From Eutypella sp. D-1 (lineage: Eukaryota > Ascomycota > Sordariomycetes > Xylariales > Diatrypaceae), in the NCBI GenBank assembly GCA_023313575.1, contig JAJTTP010000019.1:248001-312000 (forward strand): DNA of 64,000 bases, read 5' to 3'. The notes beneath the pieces are model-generated. The model made no database searches. It had not been told where the DNA came from and saw only the letters and a list, made by a program, of their open reading frames with translations. Below are positions 22,494-35,643 of the stretch, in pieces. The translations under genes and the position numbers were made by a program. Within the stretch, counting starts at the first letter, position 1. Every line of letters starts with the position of its first letter.

Positions 22494-23827
22494 AGACCTG
22501 GATTCGGAACAGCCGTGCCTCTTGGAACTCATCTTGGCTCAGCCTGAGCAGGGTACGGCCGCGTTCTTCACCAATCTTTTCACTAAGTAGGTCGGCGTCG
22601 TCTCATAGATGCCGACGAACGTGGCCCTACACTCAGCTTCTATAAGTTCACCCACGCCATTAGCGACGGCGCCCTCGCTCAGTCTATACCGATCCAAGAC
22701 CGGTACTAAATGCAAAGCATGCCTGGCACTGAGATGCAGACAGGAATATGCTTAAGAAAGAGGCAAAGTAATCTGCTAGGTACTAGCCAGCTCACAAAAT
22801 CCCTTAGATCAACATTATTTTAGGTATGCACGTCAAGTGTCCCAAGCGGTGGCATTCATCTTTGCTGAACTAACACGGGTCACTAGTAAGCCACGCATAA
22901 AACTGAGGTGGATAAACTGGCCTCTGGTCAATTCAGGGGGAGCTCCTGGTAGCTAGAAGATAATTGACTTGCCTTCATCTATCTGCTTGTATTAAGTCCC
23001 TAGCCTGCATTCCGCAGATGTTAACGGGGCTGAACTACGGACGTAATCGGATAGTCAGAGGCCAAAATGCCGGCACGCGAAAAGTGACCCAAATCTATTG
23101 TGTTCCCGAAATGAAGGGTACCCAAGTAGGATGGATTTGCAACGAAAATTTATACCCCACAGATACCTTTCTGTTGGTGGCGGGTGGATTGCCCTTGAAT
23201 GGCGTGTTCCAGGGCCTACAATAGTCGCCTAATTTCAAGTGGGATATGGTACGTCCTATCTGCTTTCATTATGTTCTCATACTGTTGAAAAAAAGAAAAA
23301 AGGCAAACATTGACGTGCTATCCAAAAGGAACGTATTTTAGACGACTAGTGCAACCAGTACGAATGGCTGTCAAGATTTGAAGGGGTCAGGGTAGTAGGA
23401 AGAGACTTGGGGTTTAATTAGGGGACGAAAAGGGGGAAAGGCAGCGATTGGTGGATGATCACCCTAGCTGCCCCACAATCGTACCTTCCCCTTTTTGTGT
23501 TTCGGGATCTTTCCTTTGTGCGAGAGTTGTACATATACGGCAATGTAGTGATGGCTTGTTCGGCGTGTACAGATCGATTGTTTAACATATGGCCTTTGAC
23601 TGAGCAGTACTTGTCAAATTTCCTAGCCTCGTATTGCATGAACGTGTGACGAGACAGCCAAGAGACAAGGTGTTTTCAGACGTTGTAGGTGTTCAGTCCA
23701 ACCCCGTCCTACTTAAAAGCCGATAGATATCACGATGTAGAAGGCAAGCTAGAATACAGGACAATGCTACAGTTACACGCACATTGCGCTCATAAAACTG
23801 GCATATACCGTAAGATATTTCTCCAAA
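22494..23827. other. intergenic region
   Basis: No recognised gene. Open frames at 22964-23224 and 23418-23649 have no domains. This is the left approach to the AT-rich block; base composition is still normal. Confidence 0.5.
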
Positions 23828-24139
23828 ATGGTCTCCATGGTTACGATCAAGGCGGCGGCCCTCTGCATATTGTTAGGCATCGCTGCACAACTCGTCATCT
23901 TCCTGGCTCTATGGGCTTTCATAACGGCTGATATCACACTCGGTATCTGTCTTCTCGCTACCATTATCCTCCCTCTTGCTGCCCTCGAAGAATTCTTCAA
24001 GTCTCCTGACAAGCGTGTAGTAGGAGTACTTGGGCATTACAATCTCGTAGTCCTAACCATTATGTTGCAACTTGGTATACTCGTTGCACTCTGCGACGTA
24101 GTACACGTATTGTTATATGGAGTTATTACATGTTGTTAG
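23828..24139 (+). pseudogene. left segment of a multi-pass membrane protein, apparently cut by the retroelement block
   Basis: A 103-residue open frame with three hydrophobic helices: AAALCILLGIAAQLVIFLAL, ITLGICLLATIILPLAAL and LVVLTIMLQLGILVAL, the first two separated from the third by EEFFKSPDKR. Codon 101 ends at 24130, exactly at the left edge of the 197-bp terminal repeat of the AT-rich block; the last two Cys codons and the stop are supplied by the repeat. At the other edge of the block another open membrane segment resumes in the same phase (35841-36185). The simplest reading is one ~215-residue, five-helix gene interrupted by the insertion. Alternatively it is an independent 103-residue membrane protein. 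No family recognised. Confidence 0.55.
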
Positions 24140-24327
24140 TAGGTACGTACGTAAAGGAAAAAGATAATAATATAAAAGGTGGTAAGATTGGTGTTATATT
24201 CTGGTTTAAAGTTTATTATTTATTTATAAAGGATATAGGCAAAGCTTATATTTTTTATATAAACGGGAAATAAATACATAAGTACTTTTTACTGGTATAT
24301 GGGTTTATATTAATAACTATTAATAAT
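24131..24327. repeat. terminal direct repeat (LTR-like), left copy
   Basis: Aligns without gaps to 35644-35840 (offset 11,513). It begins TGTTGTTAGTAGG. Nearly all differences between the copies are C/T or G/A transitions. The left copy is less mutated at its outer end, as is the right copy at its outer end, so mutation increases towards the interior. The 5 bp outside the pair (TTACA and CTATT) are not a matching target duplication. Confidence 0.85.
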
Positions 24328-25379
24328 TAATATTTATTTTATTTTATTTTTCGTACTTAAATAATTATAAAATATTATTAATAAAAGAATAAATAAATAA
24401 ATAAATAAATATATAATAAATTTTAATGATATTATTTTTATTTTATTTACTTTTTTAATTTTAAAATAATTTAATTATTTTTAATAAGCGTTTTTATAAC
24501 TTTATTAAAAGTGGTTTTCGTTATAGTATCGGTAAAATTATAAGTATTATAAATTTATTAAATATTATTAATTTTTTTATTTTTATAAAATTACCGTAAC
24601 GTTATTAAATCGATTATTAAATTTTTTTATTAATATTATTTATTTATATTAAGTATTAATATAAAAAGAAAAAATTAATATATAAAATTAATAAGGCGTA
24701 AAAAAATAATAATCGGGTTAAAATAATATTTAATATATAATAAAAAACGTATTTTACGTTAAAATTTTAATTATACCATATATTTTATTAATTAAAACGT
24801 TATAAGTAATACGTTTATATTTAATAAATAATTAATAAATAATATTATTTTTAATATTTAATTTATTATTATAATTTTTTAATTCCTTCTTATTTAAAAT
24901 AATAATATACCCGATTTATAAACTTATATTTTTATTATTAATAAATAACTTATTAATAAATATATATAATCTTAACTTAATAAGATTTAATTTAACGTAA
25001 TTAAATCCGCGGTTTTTATTATTTATTTATTATTTAATTTTAATATTTAATATTTTAATCTTTTTAAAACCGGGCTTAATATATTATACCGGCGTAAAAT
25101 AATTAAATACGGCTTTTAATTAATAAAAAAATAAGCTTTATATACTTATTATTTAATATATTTCTTTATTAATTCCGAAAATAATATTTTTAAATTTAAA
25201 AACGTTAACTTTTTAATTTATTTTTTTATATAATAAATACTTTATATTTACGGATAATAATTTATAAACCGTTAAAATTTTTAATTAATCCGTTTTTTAA
25301 TATTTTTTAAAGTTATGCTTTAATTTTTACCTTAATAAATATTTTATTTTTTAAAGTTAAAAAATCCGTAATACCGATA
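24328..25379. other. RIP-mutated DNA, unidentified
   Basis: Very AT-rich with stops in all frames. No family motif recognised. Confidence 0.6.
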
Positions 25380-25762
25380 TATAACAGCCGGTTTATTCCT
25401 AATTATTAATCCAATTAAAGGGTTTATATTAATAAAAATGCTAAGGGTTTTAAGTAATAAGTAATCACGTTTAATAATAGCAAAAAAAAAGGTGCTTTAA
25501 GTAATTAAATTATATTATAAATTAATAAGTTTAAAACTTATTTAAAAAAATGGTAATAAACGTAATTATATATTATTTATATCTTTTATTCTTAATACCG
25601 GAATATGATATTAAATATTAAATTATTAAAATAACTGGTTATCTTTTTTATTACGTAACTTAAATATAGCTTATTTTATCGTAATTATCCTTTTTAATAT
25701 TATGGTTAAAAATTATTTATATTAATTTTATTCAAGCTTAATAATTTAACTAAGTTATAACA
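25380..25762 (-). mobile_element. gypsy LTR (subfamily A), reverse orientation
   Basis: Reads as an LTR on the minus strand, starting with a TGTTATAAC end at 25762 and finishing at a mutated TGTAACGGC end at 25380. It is nearly colinear with the LTRs at 31638-32064 (opposite strand) and 34045-34395 (same strand). Adjacent interior sequence from 25763 matches the polypurine-tract side of the forward element, so this is the 3' LTR of the reverse-orientation element. Confidence 0.8.
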
Positions 25763-27503
25763 CGATCTTTTTTTTAAAAAAAGTTTTTATCCTTAAAATT
25801 TATTATTTTTATTCCTTTTTTATTATAAATATTTTTTCCTTTTTATTTTATATTTTTTTATTATATTTAATCGTATTAATAAATTGATTTTTAAACGTAT
25901 AATTTCTTTATTTTAACGTAAAACTTTTTAACATAATTCTTTTTTTACGGCAATTTTATTATCCGATCCGGTTAATATAATACCTTATTTTTATTATAAA
26001 CGTTATTAATTAAAATATAAAGTTTTTAACTTAAATTTTTCCAGTTATTTATTATATATTTATTATAACCGAAATTAATATAACGTATTTAAATTTAATC
26101 CGGAATAATTATAAAAAGTTATATCTTAATATTAAAAACTGAAGTTAAAACTTAAAGTTATAAAGGAAAAAATTAATACGGTTAACGCGAAATTCCGCTG
26201 TTTTTATTATTAAAAACGTATATAATATAAAAAAATAATAAAAACGGTATTTTATAATATCGATAACTTAAAGGAATTAAAAAAAAAAGCGTTAAATAAA
26301 AAATATGCGTTTTACGGGGTTTGTTAAAACGTTTATAAATTTTAAAATTATTTCGGATTTTAATTAATTTAAAATAAATATATCGGGTAATTTTAATTAA
26401 AATATTATTTTTATTAACGTTTTTATCGGCGTTAATAAAACTTTTTTAAAAAGCGTTAAACGTTTATTAAATAATTAATAAGTTTTTATATATTTTTAAA
26501 ATTATTATATTCTTTTTATTTAACTTTATATTTTATCCGTTTATTTTTTATTTATACGTTTAAAACTTTTTTTACTTTATATTTATTGATTTTTATTTCG
26601 ACATTATTTTGTTTTATTTTTATAACGTTTATATCTGTTACGTTTTTAAATAAAGAAATATAAAAAATTAAATAAATTTTAACTTTTAATAATAAATTTA
26701 ATTTATAATTACTTTTTAATATTTTTTTAATAACTAAATACGGTCCGATATATTTATAATCGAGTTTTTTATTAAATAGTTTTATCGTGATATTTTTTAT
26801 AATTAAATAAATTATATTTTTTTCCGAAAAAGTTAATTTCTTTAACTTTTTTTAATTATAATATTTATTTATTCGTTAACGTATTAATTTAAATTCTGCC
26901 TTTATTTTGTTATATAATTATTTAAATTATTTTAACATTAATATAACTTTAATATTATTTAATCTTTTTTTATAAATATCTCGGTAAACGTCCGGGGTAA
27001 ATCCGAAATTAATATTAATAAATATCGTTTATATATTTTTATAATAAATTATATTATAAGTTAATTATGTACTAAATAATTATTTGATTTAATTCTTTTA
27101 CTTATAATTAATATATTATTAAAAGTAAAATTTTAATATTTAATTAATTTATTTTATTTATCCGTTTATTTAAAGTTTAAAAACGGTCGTAAATTAAAGT
27201 TTAGCTTTAATTTTATTATAAGATTTTATTAAAATTTCGATATAAATATTATTCCTTTATCGGAAATAATTTCGAATATAAAGCCGTATATTATTATAAT
27301 ATATCGTAAAAAAATATATGCCATTTATTTTACGTCGGTATTTTTATTATATAAAATAAAATAAAAAAACTTTATAAATCGGTTAATAATTATAAATATG
27401 CTGTTATAACCGTTATATATTATTAAATCTTTTAATATCGGTAATTTAATAATAAAATTAAATATAATAAACTTTTATAATCGTTTATTAATTAATAATG
27501 GTT
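25763..27503 (-). mobile_element. reverse Ty3/gypsy fragment: integrase to 3' end (RIP-mutated)
   Basis: The reverse complement matches 29961-31637 closely; for example 26160-26330 mirrors 31078-31260. It contains the integrase core region and sequence to the 3' LTR, full of stops. Homology ends sharply at 27503, where a forward LTR of another subfamily begins; the reverse transcriptase half of this copy is absent. Confidence 0.75.
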
Positions 27504-27934
27504 TGTTATAACCGGTCAGGTTATTGGGCCTAGTGGGGCTAATATAATAAAAAAAGATCCTTAACTTAAGTTTTAAAGAAGGAGATAGCCATATTAAAAT
27601 AAGCCATATGCGCCACACGATTAAAAAGGATCGGTTAAATCGATAATAATTTTAATAATGTTAAATCGTTATAACTTAAATACGATCTTAACGATTTAAT
27701 AATAATTATATATTTTAATATTAAAAATAAAAGATATAAATAATATATAATTACGTTTATTACTTTTTTTTTAAATAATTTTTAAGCTTATTAATTTATA
27801 ATATAATTTAATTATTTAAAGCATTTTCTTTTATTATTACCAAACGTAATTATTTATTGCTTAAAACCCTTAGCATTTTTGCTAACATAAACCCTTCGAC
27901 TGGATTAATAGTTAAAAATAAACCGGCCGTCATA
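27504..27934 (+). mobile_element. gypsy LTR (subfamily B), forward, RIP-mutated
   Basis: Starts TGTTATAACCGG and ends GCCGTCATA. The right half shares sequence with all other LTRs here; the left (U3) half resembles the unmutated solo LTR at 28508 (CCTAGTGGGGC against CCCGGTGGGGC) and differs from the LTR at 31638. Its flanks (TGGTT and TAACG) are not a target duplication. Confidence 0.75.
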
Positions 27935-30900
27935 TAACGAATAAAATTATAAAATTATTTTTATAAAAAGAAAAATGTTACGATTTTATAAAATTTATAA
28001 CTTTAATAAAACTAAATTTAAAACATTACGGGAATACCTTAAAAATAAGTTAACGAAAAAATATATTCGATAATTAAAATTATTAACCGGATATTTAATT
28101 ATGTTTATATTAAAAAAACAGCAAATTACGATTAATAATCGATTACCGATAATTAAACGAAATTATTATAAAAAACCGGATACCGTTATTATTTATTACC
28201 GAAATAAAAAACCGTTTATACGGATTTAAATAATTTATTACCTTAAATTTTAAAAACAGGTATTATTATATTAAGATTAAATTTAAAAATAAATAAAAAA
28301 TAGTTTTTAAAATAAAATACGGTTTATTTAAGTATTTAATTATATCTTTCGGATTAATTAACGTATTAATATTATTTTAACGTATAATTAATTACGTTTT
28401 ATAAAAATATTTTAACATTTTCGTTATTTATTATTTCGATAATATCTTTATTTATTTAAATTTAAAAACATAGCATAAAAATACGTATATAAAGTATTAT
28501 AAATATTTGTTATGGCCTGACTAGGCCCGGTGGGGCAGGCAACCCTATTCGTTAACGGTACTACCGGAAGAATAAAGGCGCAAGCCAGCCATACTTAACA
28601 AGCCACAAAAAGAGCCACACATGGATCCGTCATGATCCATGGATCCAAAGGTATCAGTTAAATCCGTCACGATCCAAGGATCCAACACAACCACACATTC
28701 CAGTGTCAGGGACAAAGGACATAAATAATATATAACTACGCTCATTACCTCTCTCCTAGATAATCTTCAAGCTCACCAGCTTACAATACAACTTGGTTAC
28801 CTAAAGCACCCTTCTCTTTGCTATCACCAGACGTAACTACTTATTGCTTAAAACCCCCAGCACTCCTGCTAACATAGACCCCTCGACTGGACTAATAATT
28901 AGGAATAGACCAGCCGTCACAATATTATAAAACGTTAATTTATTAATAAAACTTAAAAAAATGTATTTTATATATAAAAAATAGAATTCTTTAAATATAT
29001 TATTACCTTTAAACATATTAAAATAGATTTTAAAAAGATTATAATTATTAAAGATTAAAAAAGGTTTATTAATATAAAAAGAATATAAACTTTTTTCGGT
29101 TTAATAAATTATTATCGGAAATTTATACGACGATTTAAATATATTATAATATTTTTTACGGAATTAATAAAAAGAAATAAACGGTTTATATGGATTAATA
29201 AAATAAACGAAACTTTTAAAAAGTTAAAAAACGTTATTATTAACGAATTAATATTTATTATATATAATTTTAAAACATTTATTAAATTAAAACCCGACGC
29301 TTCGGATTATATTTTCGGAGTATAAATTAAATAACGAGATAAAGAAAGAAAATTATATTTTATCGTATTTTATTTTTATAAATTTATTAAAACCGAATTT
29401 AATTATCCGATTTACGATAAAGAATTTTTTATTATTATTAACGTATTTAAAGAATTTAAATATTATTTTATAAAAATATATATATTAAATTAAAGTTTAT
29501 ACCGATTATAAAAATATTACATATTTTTTTATTACTTAAGCTTTTAACGGAAAATAATTACGATACGTTAAGTATTTAACGGAATTCGATTATATTATTA
29601 TTTATAAAAAAAGATTAAAAAGCGGATAAACAGATATTATTAACAGGTAATTTATTATGGAAAAAAAGTATATATTAATTAAATACGCGCTATTCCGATA
29701 AACATTAAAAGGATATTTAAAATAATTTATATAAGCAAATCGAATAATATAATAATAAATTATTAATAAAAAATAAATAAAAAAGTTATAAATATTATAA
29801 ATATTTTTTATACGGATATTTAAAAGATTATAAAATTTTTAAACGATTATAACAAATTTATATATTTAATAAAATAAAATTAATAATATAATAAATACGA
29901 TAACGATATAATATATATAAAAAACTAAAATAAAACGATATAAATTTTACGGAAAATTATAACTATTATTAATTAATAAACGATTATATAAATTTATTAT
30001 ATTCGATTTTATTATTAAATTACCGATATTAAAACATTTAATAATATGTAACGGCTATAATAATATATTCGTAATCGTTAACCGATTTATAAATTTTTAT
30101 TTTTTATTTTATATAACGAAAATACCGATATAAAATAAATAATATATATCTTTTTATAATATATTATAATAATATACGGCTTTATATTCGAAATTATTTC
30201 CGATAAAAAAATAACATTTATATCGAAATTTTAATAAAGCTTTATAATAAGATTAAAATTAAACCTTAAATAAACGGATAAATAAAACGAATTAATTAAA
30301 TATTAAAAACTTATTTTCGATAATATATTAATTATAAATAAAATAATTAAGTAAAATAATTACTTATCGTATAATTAGCTTATAACATAATTTATTATAA
30401 AAATATACGGATAATATTTATTAATATTAATTTCGGATTTATTTTAAACGTTTATTAAAATGTTTATAAAAAAGAATTAAATAATATTAAAATTATATTA
30501 ATATCGGAATAATTTAAATAATTATATAAAAAAATAAAAATAAAACTTAAATTTATATATTAATAAATAAATAAATATTATAACTAAAAAGGTTAAAAAG
30601 ATTAATTTTTTCGAAAAAAGATATGGTTTATTTAATTATAAAAAACATTATAATAAAACAACTTAATAAAGAACTCGATTATAAATATATCGGACTGTAT
30701 TTAATTATTAAAAGTTAAAATCTATTTAATTTTTTATATTTCTTTATTTAAAAACGTAATAAATATAAATGTTATAAAAATAAAATGAAATAACGTCGAA
30801 ATAAAAATAAACGAATATAAAGTAAAGAAAATTTTAAATATATAAATAAAAAATGGACAAATAAAATATAAAGTTAAATAAAAAAAATATAATAATTTTA

Positions 30901-31637
30901 AAAATATATAAAAACTTATTAATTATTTAATAAACGTTTAATACTTTTTAAAAATGTTTTATTAACATTAACGGAAACGTTAATAAAAATAATATCTTAA
31001 TTAAAATTACCCGATATATTTATTTTAAATTAATTAAAATCCGAAATAAGCTTAAGATTTATAAATATTTTAATAAACCCCGTAAAATACGTATTTTTTA
31101 CCCGATACTTTTTTTCTTTTAATTTTTTTAAGTTATTGATATTATAAAATACCGTTTTTATTATCTTTTTATATTATATACGCTTTTAATAACGAAAACA
31201 GCGGAGTTTTACGTTAATTACGTTAATTTTTTCTTTTTATAATTTTAAGTTTTAACTTTAATTTTCGATATTAAAATATAACTTTTTATAATTATTCCGG
31301 ATTAAGCCCGGATATATTATATTAATTTCGGTTATAATAAATATATAATAAATAATAAAAAAAGTTTAAGTTAAAAATTTTATATTTTAATTAATAACGT
31401 TTATAATAAAAATAAAATATTATATTAACCGGATCGGATAATAAAATTGCTATAAAAAAGAATTATATTAAAAAGTTTTACGTTAAAATAAAAAAGTTAC
31501 ATATTTAAAAATCGATTTATTAATATAATTAAATATAATAAAAAGGATATAAAATAAAAAGGAAAGAAATACTTATAATAAAGGAGGAATAAAAATAATA
31601 GGTTTTAAAAATAAAAACCTTAAAAAGGGAAAAATTA
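27935..31637 (+). pseudogene. Ty3/gypsy pol remnant: reverse transcriptase, RNase H, integrase (RIP-mutated)
   Basis: Translated frames with many stops still show the family order. An RT N-terminal region is at 28000-28250; the FG-L-N segment is near 28347 and the Y-x-D-D-like YYFDNIFIY near 28425-28450. The RNase H PDASDY motif is near 29291, and integrase core DF...LP and VIVNRF segments are near 30005 and 30075. There is no gag or protease before the RT: the RT starts right after the LTR at 27504-27934. It is interrupted at 28508-28921 by a younger solo LTR. A purine-rich tract precedes the 3' LTR at 31638. The element is dead. Confidence 0.85.
28508..28921 (+). mobile_element. solo LTR, almost unmutated, with 5-bp target duplication
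   Basis: A 414-bp unit starting TGTTATGGCCTGACTAGGCC and ending CCAGCCGTCACA (TG...CA), flanked by perfect ATATT duplications at 28503-28507 and 28922-28926. Its GC is normal, in sharp contrast to the surrounding AT-rich DNA, and the sequence is the un-mutated version of neighbouring LTRs. It interrupts the RT/RNase H region of the gypsy remnant. It must have inserted after the main RIP episode, or escaped because solo LTRs are near or below the minimal RIP length. Confidence 0.93.
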
Positions 31638-32064
31638 TGTTATAACTTAGTTAAATTATTAAGTTTAAATAAGATTAATATAAATAATCCCTAACTATGG
31701 CATTAAAAAAAATAGCCATAATAAAATAAGTTATACTTAGGTTACGTAATAAAAAGAATAACTAAGATAATTAATTATCTTAATAATTTAAAATAATTAA
31801 AATAATTAATTATTTTAATTATTTAATATTTAATATTATATTCCGGTATCAGGAATAAAAGATATAAATAATATATAATTACGTTTATTACTATTTTTTT
31901 AAATAGTTTTTAAACTTATTAATTTATAATATAACTTAATTATTTAAAGCATTTCTTTTTTTATTATTACCAGATGTAATTATTTATTACTTAAAACCCT
32001 TAACACTCTTATTAATATAAACCCCTCGACTGGATTAATAGTTAGGAATAAACTAGCCGTTATA
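31638..32064 (+). mobile_element. gypsy LTR (subfamily A), forward, RIP-mutated
   Basis: Starts TGTTATAACTTAG and ends TAGCCGTTATA. It is preceded by a purine-rich tract and is the 3' LTR of the forward pol remnant. It matches the reverse LTR at 25380-25762 across its length. Confidence 0.8.
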
Positions 32065-34044
32065 AAAATAAATGTTTTATTTAAATATATTATATTAATA
32101 ATTCCTTTAAAGTTAAAATTTACTTTTAAATTTTTAAAATGCTTTATTTTTAATTTAATAATAATAATAAAACTTATTAATTTTTTTAAAAACGTCGATT
32201 TTAATATTGTATTTTATTTTATTTAAAAAGTTATATAATTTATTAACGGATAAATATTCGAAACGTATATAAATTTTACGTAATTTTATTTCCGTAAAAT
32301 AAATAATATCGTTAAATTTAAATTACAAATATTTTAATTTTTAAATAATATTAACCGTTATGCCGTTTTTATTAATTAATTAATTAATAATATTATTAAA
32401 ATATATATTAAGTCGATTTATGTTTTTAATTAATATTAAAAATAAAATGTTTATTTTTATAATATAAAAATTAATTTAACTGAAAAAAGTATTAATAAAA
32501 ATTATATTAAATAATTTAATATAAAGTTTATTTTTAAAACGGATATTAACTTTTTTTATACGATTTTTATTTATTTTTAATTTTTAATTAAGGTATTTTC
32601 TTATTAAAATAAAATATTATTCCTTTTCTATAATAAATATTTTAATAATATTTATATTTAATATGATTTTTTAAAATATGCTTTTAATATATTTATTTAA
32701 AATAAATATAGTATTAAATATATCTTTTTTTACGGTTATTATTAAAAAAGGGTTAATTTAATATTAAAAGATTTAATTAAATAAGTAAATAATTATAAGG
32801 TATTACCTGTTATTTAAATAGTTAAAATGCTCCGCGGTATTCTCTTTTTTAAATTTTAAAACGGGCTTATATCTTTCGTATTTAATAAAAAAAACGGTAT
32901 AATTATTATATCGGGATATTTTTTTAGCTTTTTATTAAACTTTTATTTTTTTATATTCTTATTTTAAATATTTAACAAATTAATATCTTTTTTTATATAT
33001 ATTTAGTATTTACATTTTTATTATCGGTTAAATATTTTTAATAATATTTTCCGCTTTTATTATTCCGGTAATATTTATAATCGATATAAAAAACGTTATT
33101 ATTATTATTATTATCGCCGTTATTATTTTTATTAATTATATATTAATTAATTCCTTTTATAACTTTATAAATATTAATTAAAGCGCGAAATTTATTTATT
33201 AAATTTTTAAAATAAATAATGGATTCAAAAAAGGCATATTAAAGTTAAAAAACCGTTCGGTAAACCCGATAAATAATAACGATTAATTATTATTGTTTAA
33301 AAGATTTTAATTTTAATACTTTTTAATATAAAAAAAGCTTATTAAATATAATTAATAACATTTTTAAATTATTTTTACCGGCGTTTTCAATTTTAATATT
33401 AAAAAAGGTTATAAAAGTTTAATTATAATAATGTTAAATTTTATTTTATTTAATATTAAAATAGCGTTTTATAATAAAATATATATCGGTAAATATTAAA
33501 TAATAAAAAATATTGTAAAGAAAATAATATTATATATTTTAAAACAATTATTAAAAATATAACGTAAAATTATATTTATTAAATACCGTTAATATAATAT
33601 ACGTTAAAAAAACGGAGTTTATTTTTTAAAATATTATAAACTTTCTTTATATAATTAATTTTTTAATTTTAAACCTTTTTAAATTATCCCACGATAATTG
33701 ATAAATATAATTTATTTAAAATATTAATTAATAAAATAATATAATAAATTTATTTTTATTAATTACCGATAAGTATAAAAGTCCGTTTTAATCATAAATT
33801 AAATCCCGGGGTAAATTTAAATACCGTTTAAAAAAAGAATCGTAACTTTTTAAACTTTTTATAAGCCCCGGTTTTTTATTTAAAATAATTATTTAAAAAA
33901 AGGAAAAAAATAATACCGAAAATTAATATAAAAATTATTTAAATTTTATAACATATAAATTAATCTAAATGTTTGAAAAAGGAATAATTCGGTTATTTTT
34001 TTTTATCGTTAAATAAAATTATTTAAAAAGCTATTAATTATATC
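32065..34044. other. RIP-mutated DNA, unidentified (possible further retroelement interior)
   Basis: Extremely AT-rich, stops in all frames. It does not match the RNase H part of the gypsy remnant on either strand as far as I can see. No motif recognised. Confidence 0.55.
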
Positions 34045-34395
34045 TGTAACGGCTGGTTTATATTAATAAAAATGCTAGGGGTTTTAAGTAATAAGTAATC
34101 ACGTTTAATAATAGCAAAAAAAGGGTGCTTTAAGTAATTAAATTATATTATAAATTAATAAGTTTAAAACTTATTTAAAAAAATGGTAATAAACGTAATT
34201 ATATATTATTTATATTTTTTATTCTTAATACCGGAATATGATATTAAATATTAAATTATTAAAATAGCTGGTTATCTTTTTTATTACGTAACTTAAATAT
34301 AACTTATTTTATCGTGGCTGTCCTTTTTAATGCCATGGTCAGGGATTATTTATACTAATCCTGTTTGGGCCTAATGACCTAGCCAGGTCATAACA
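34045..34395 (-). mobile_element. solo LTR, reverse orientation, with 5-bp target duplication, partly RIP-mutated
   Basis: On the minus strand it starts TGTTATGACCTGGCTAGG (34395) and ends CCAGCCGTTACA (34045). Perfect ATATC duplications flank it (34040-34044 and 34396-34400). It lacks 28-30 bp present in the 25380 copy, a deletion between two GGTTTA words. The first ~90 bp (34305-34395) keep normal GC, while the remainder is heavily mutated. Confidence 0.9.
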
Positions 34396-35643
34396 ATATC
34401 CCGTAAATTAAAACGGGTAACCCGGGTAATAATTAAAAAAAGAAAATAATTAAAATATTACGGGTAACCTGGAAAATAAAAATATTAATATAAATGCCTT
34501 ATATTATTAAAAAATAATTAAACGTTAATAAAAAAAATTAAATAATCAAAATAAAACGCGTATTAATAAAAAGTTAAATATTAATAAAAAAAGAATAAAA
34601 TTATTTTAACGGTAAAAAATTAATTAATACCGTTAATATATTATATAATATTTAAAATTTAAATTAAAAATTTTAGGTTAATTACGGCTATTATTAATAT
34701 TTAAAAATAAAATTAATTAGAATTATTTATTAAAACGTAAAAAAATAAAAAAACAAATTTAATTAAAACCGGGAGGAAAAAATTAATATATAACGGTTAA
34801 AAATAAATTAATAAAAGTTATTAATTTTAATATAATCTATATTATTAAAACTTTTAACCGGTTATCTCGTATTAAAAATTATTTAATACTTCTGTAAAAA
34901 ATTTAAAATATATTATAAACCGGGTAAAATTTTTATAACTTTATAAATAAATTAACCTTTATTCCGTATTATAAATTAAAACCTTTTAAATTAAAATATT
35001 AAATAACCGGCTTTTTATTAACTTAAATTTATTAAAACTTTATATTAAAAATTAAAATTACGTAATAAAATTAATATTATATTTTTTAATATATACGCTT
35101 TTTAATATTAATATAATCTTTAATATAAACCGAAACGTTTTTAATATAACGTTAAAATCTATTTTTATAAACTTTTAAAAATAATTTTAATATTATTTAA
35201 AAGTTAATAACTTACGTTAAATTAAATTTTATTTATTTTATAATTATAAAGTTAAGAAATAAAATAAATATCGTAATTTATTTTTATAAATAATTAAAAC
35301 AGCGTAATAATATATTTTTAATTTCTTTCCGTATACTTTTATATTAATATTTATTATAAAATTTCGTTATAAAGTTATTTTTTAACGGCTTTTAAAGGAC
35401 CGGCTTATTATTAATGGTCCGATATAATAAATAATAAATTTAATAATAATAATAAAAAAAGTAAAAAAAGGTTATTATATAATGATATAAATAAATAAAA
35501 GTTATTATCCGTTATAAAAACGGATAAAAAAATAATAATAATAATTTATTAATAATATTAACGTAAAAAGATTTTTAAATTATCGTAATAATAACTTTTT
35601 TAACTTTATTAATTTATATTATTAATTATTTAATAATATTAAT
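34396..35643. other. RIP-mutated DNA, unidentified
   Basis: AT-rich with stops in all frames. It includes short GC-retaining words (GGGTAACCCGGGTAA) near 34418. No motif recognised. Confidence 0.55.

Noticed and set aside
25380..25762. Reading this LTR as a solo LTR with CGATA/CGATC duplication
   Set aside because: The duplication is imperfect and the inner flank matches the polypurine side of the forward element, so it is the 3' LTR of the reverse element.
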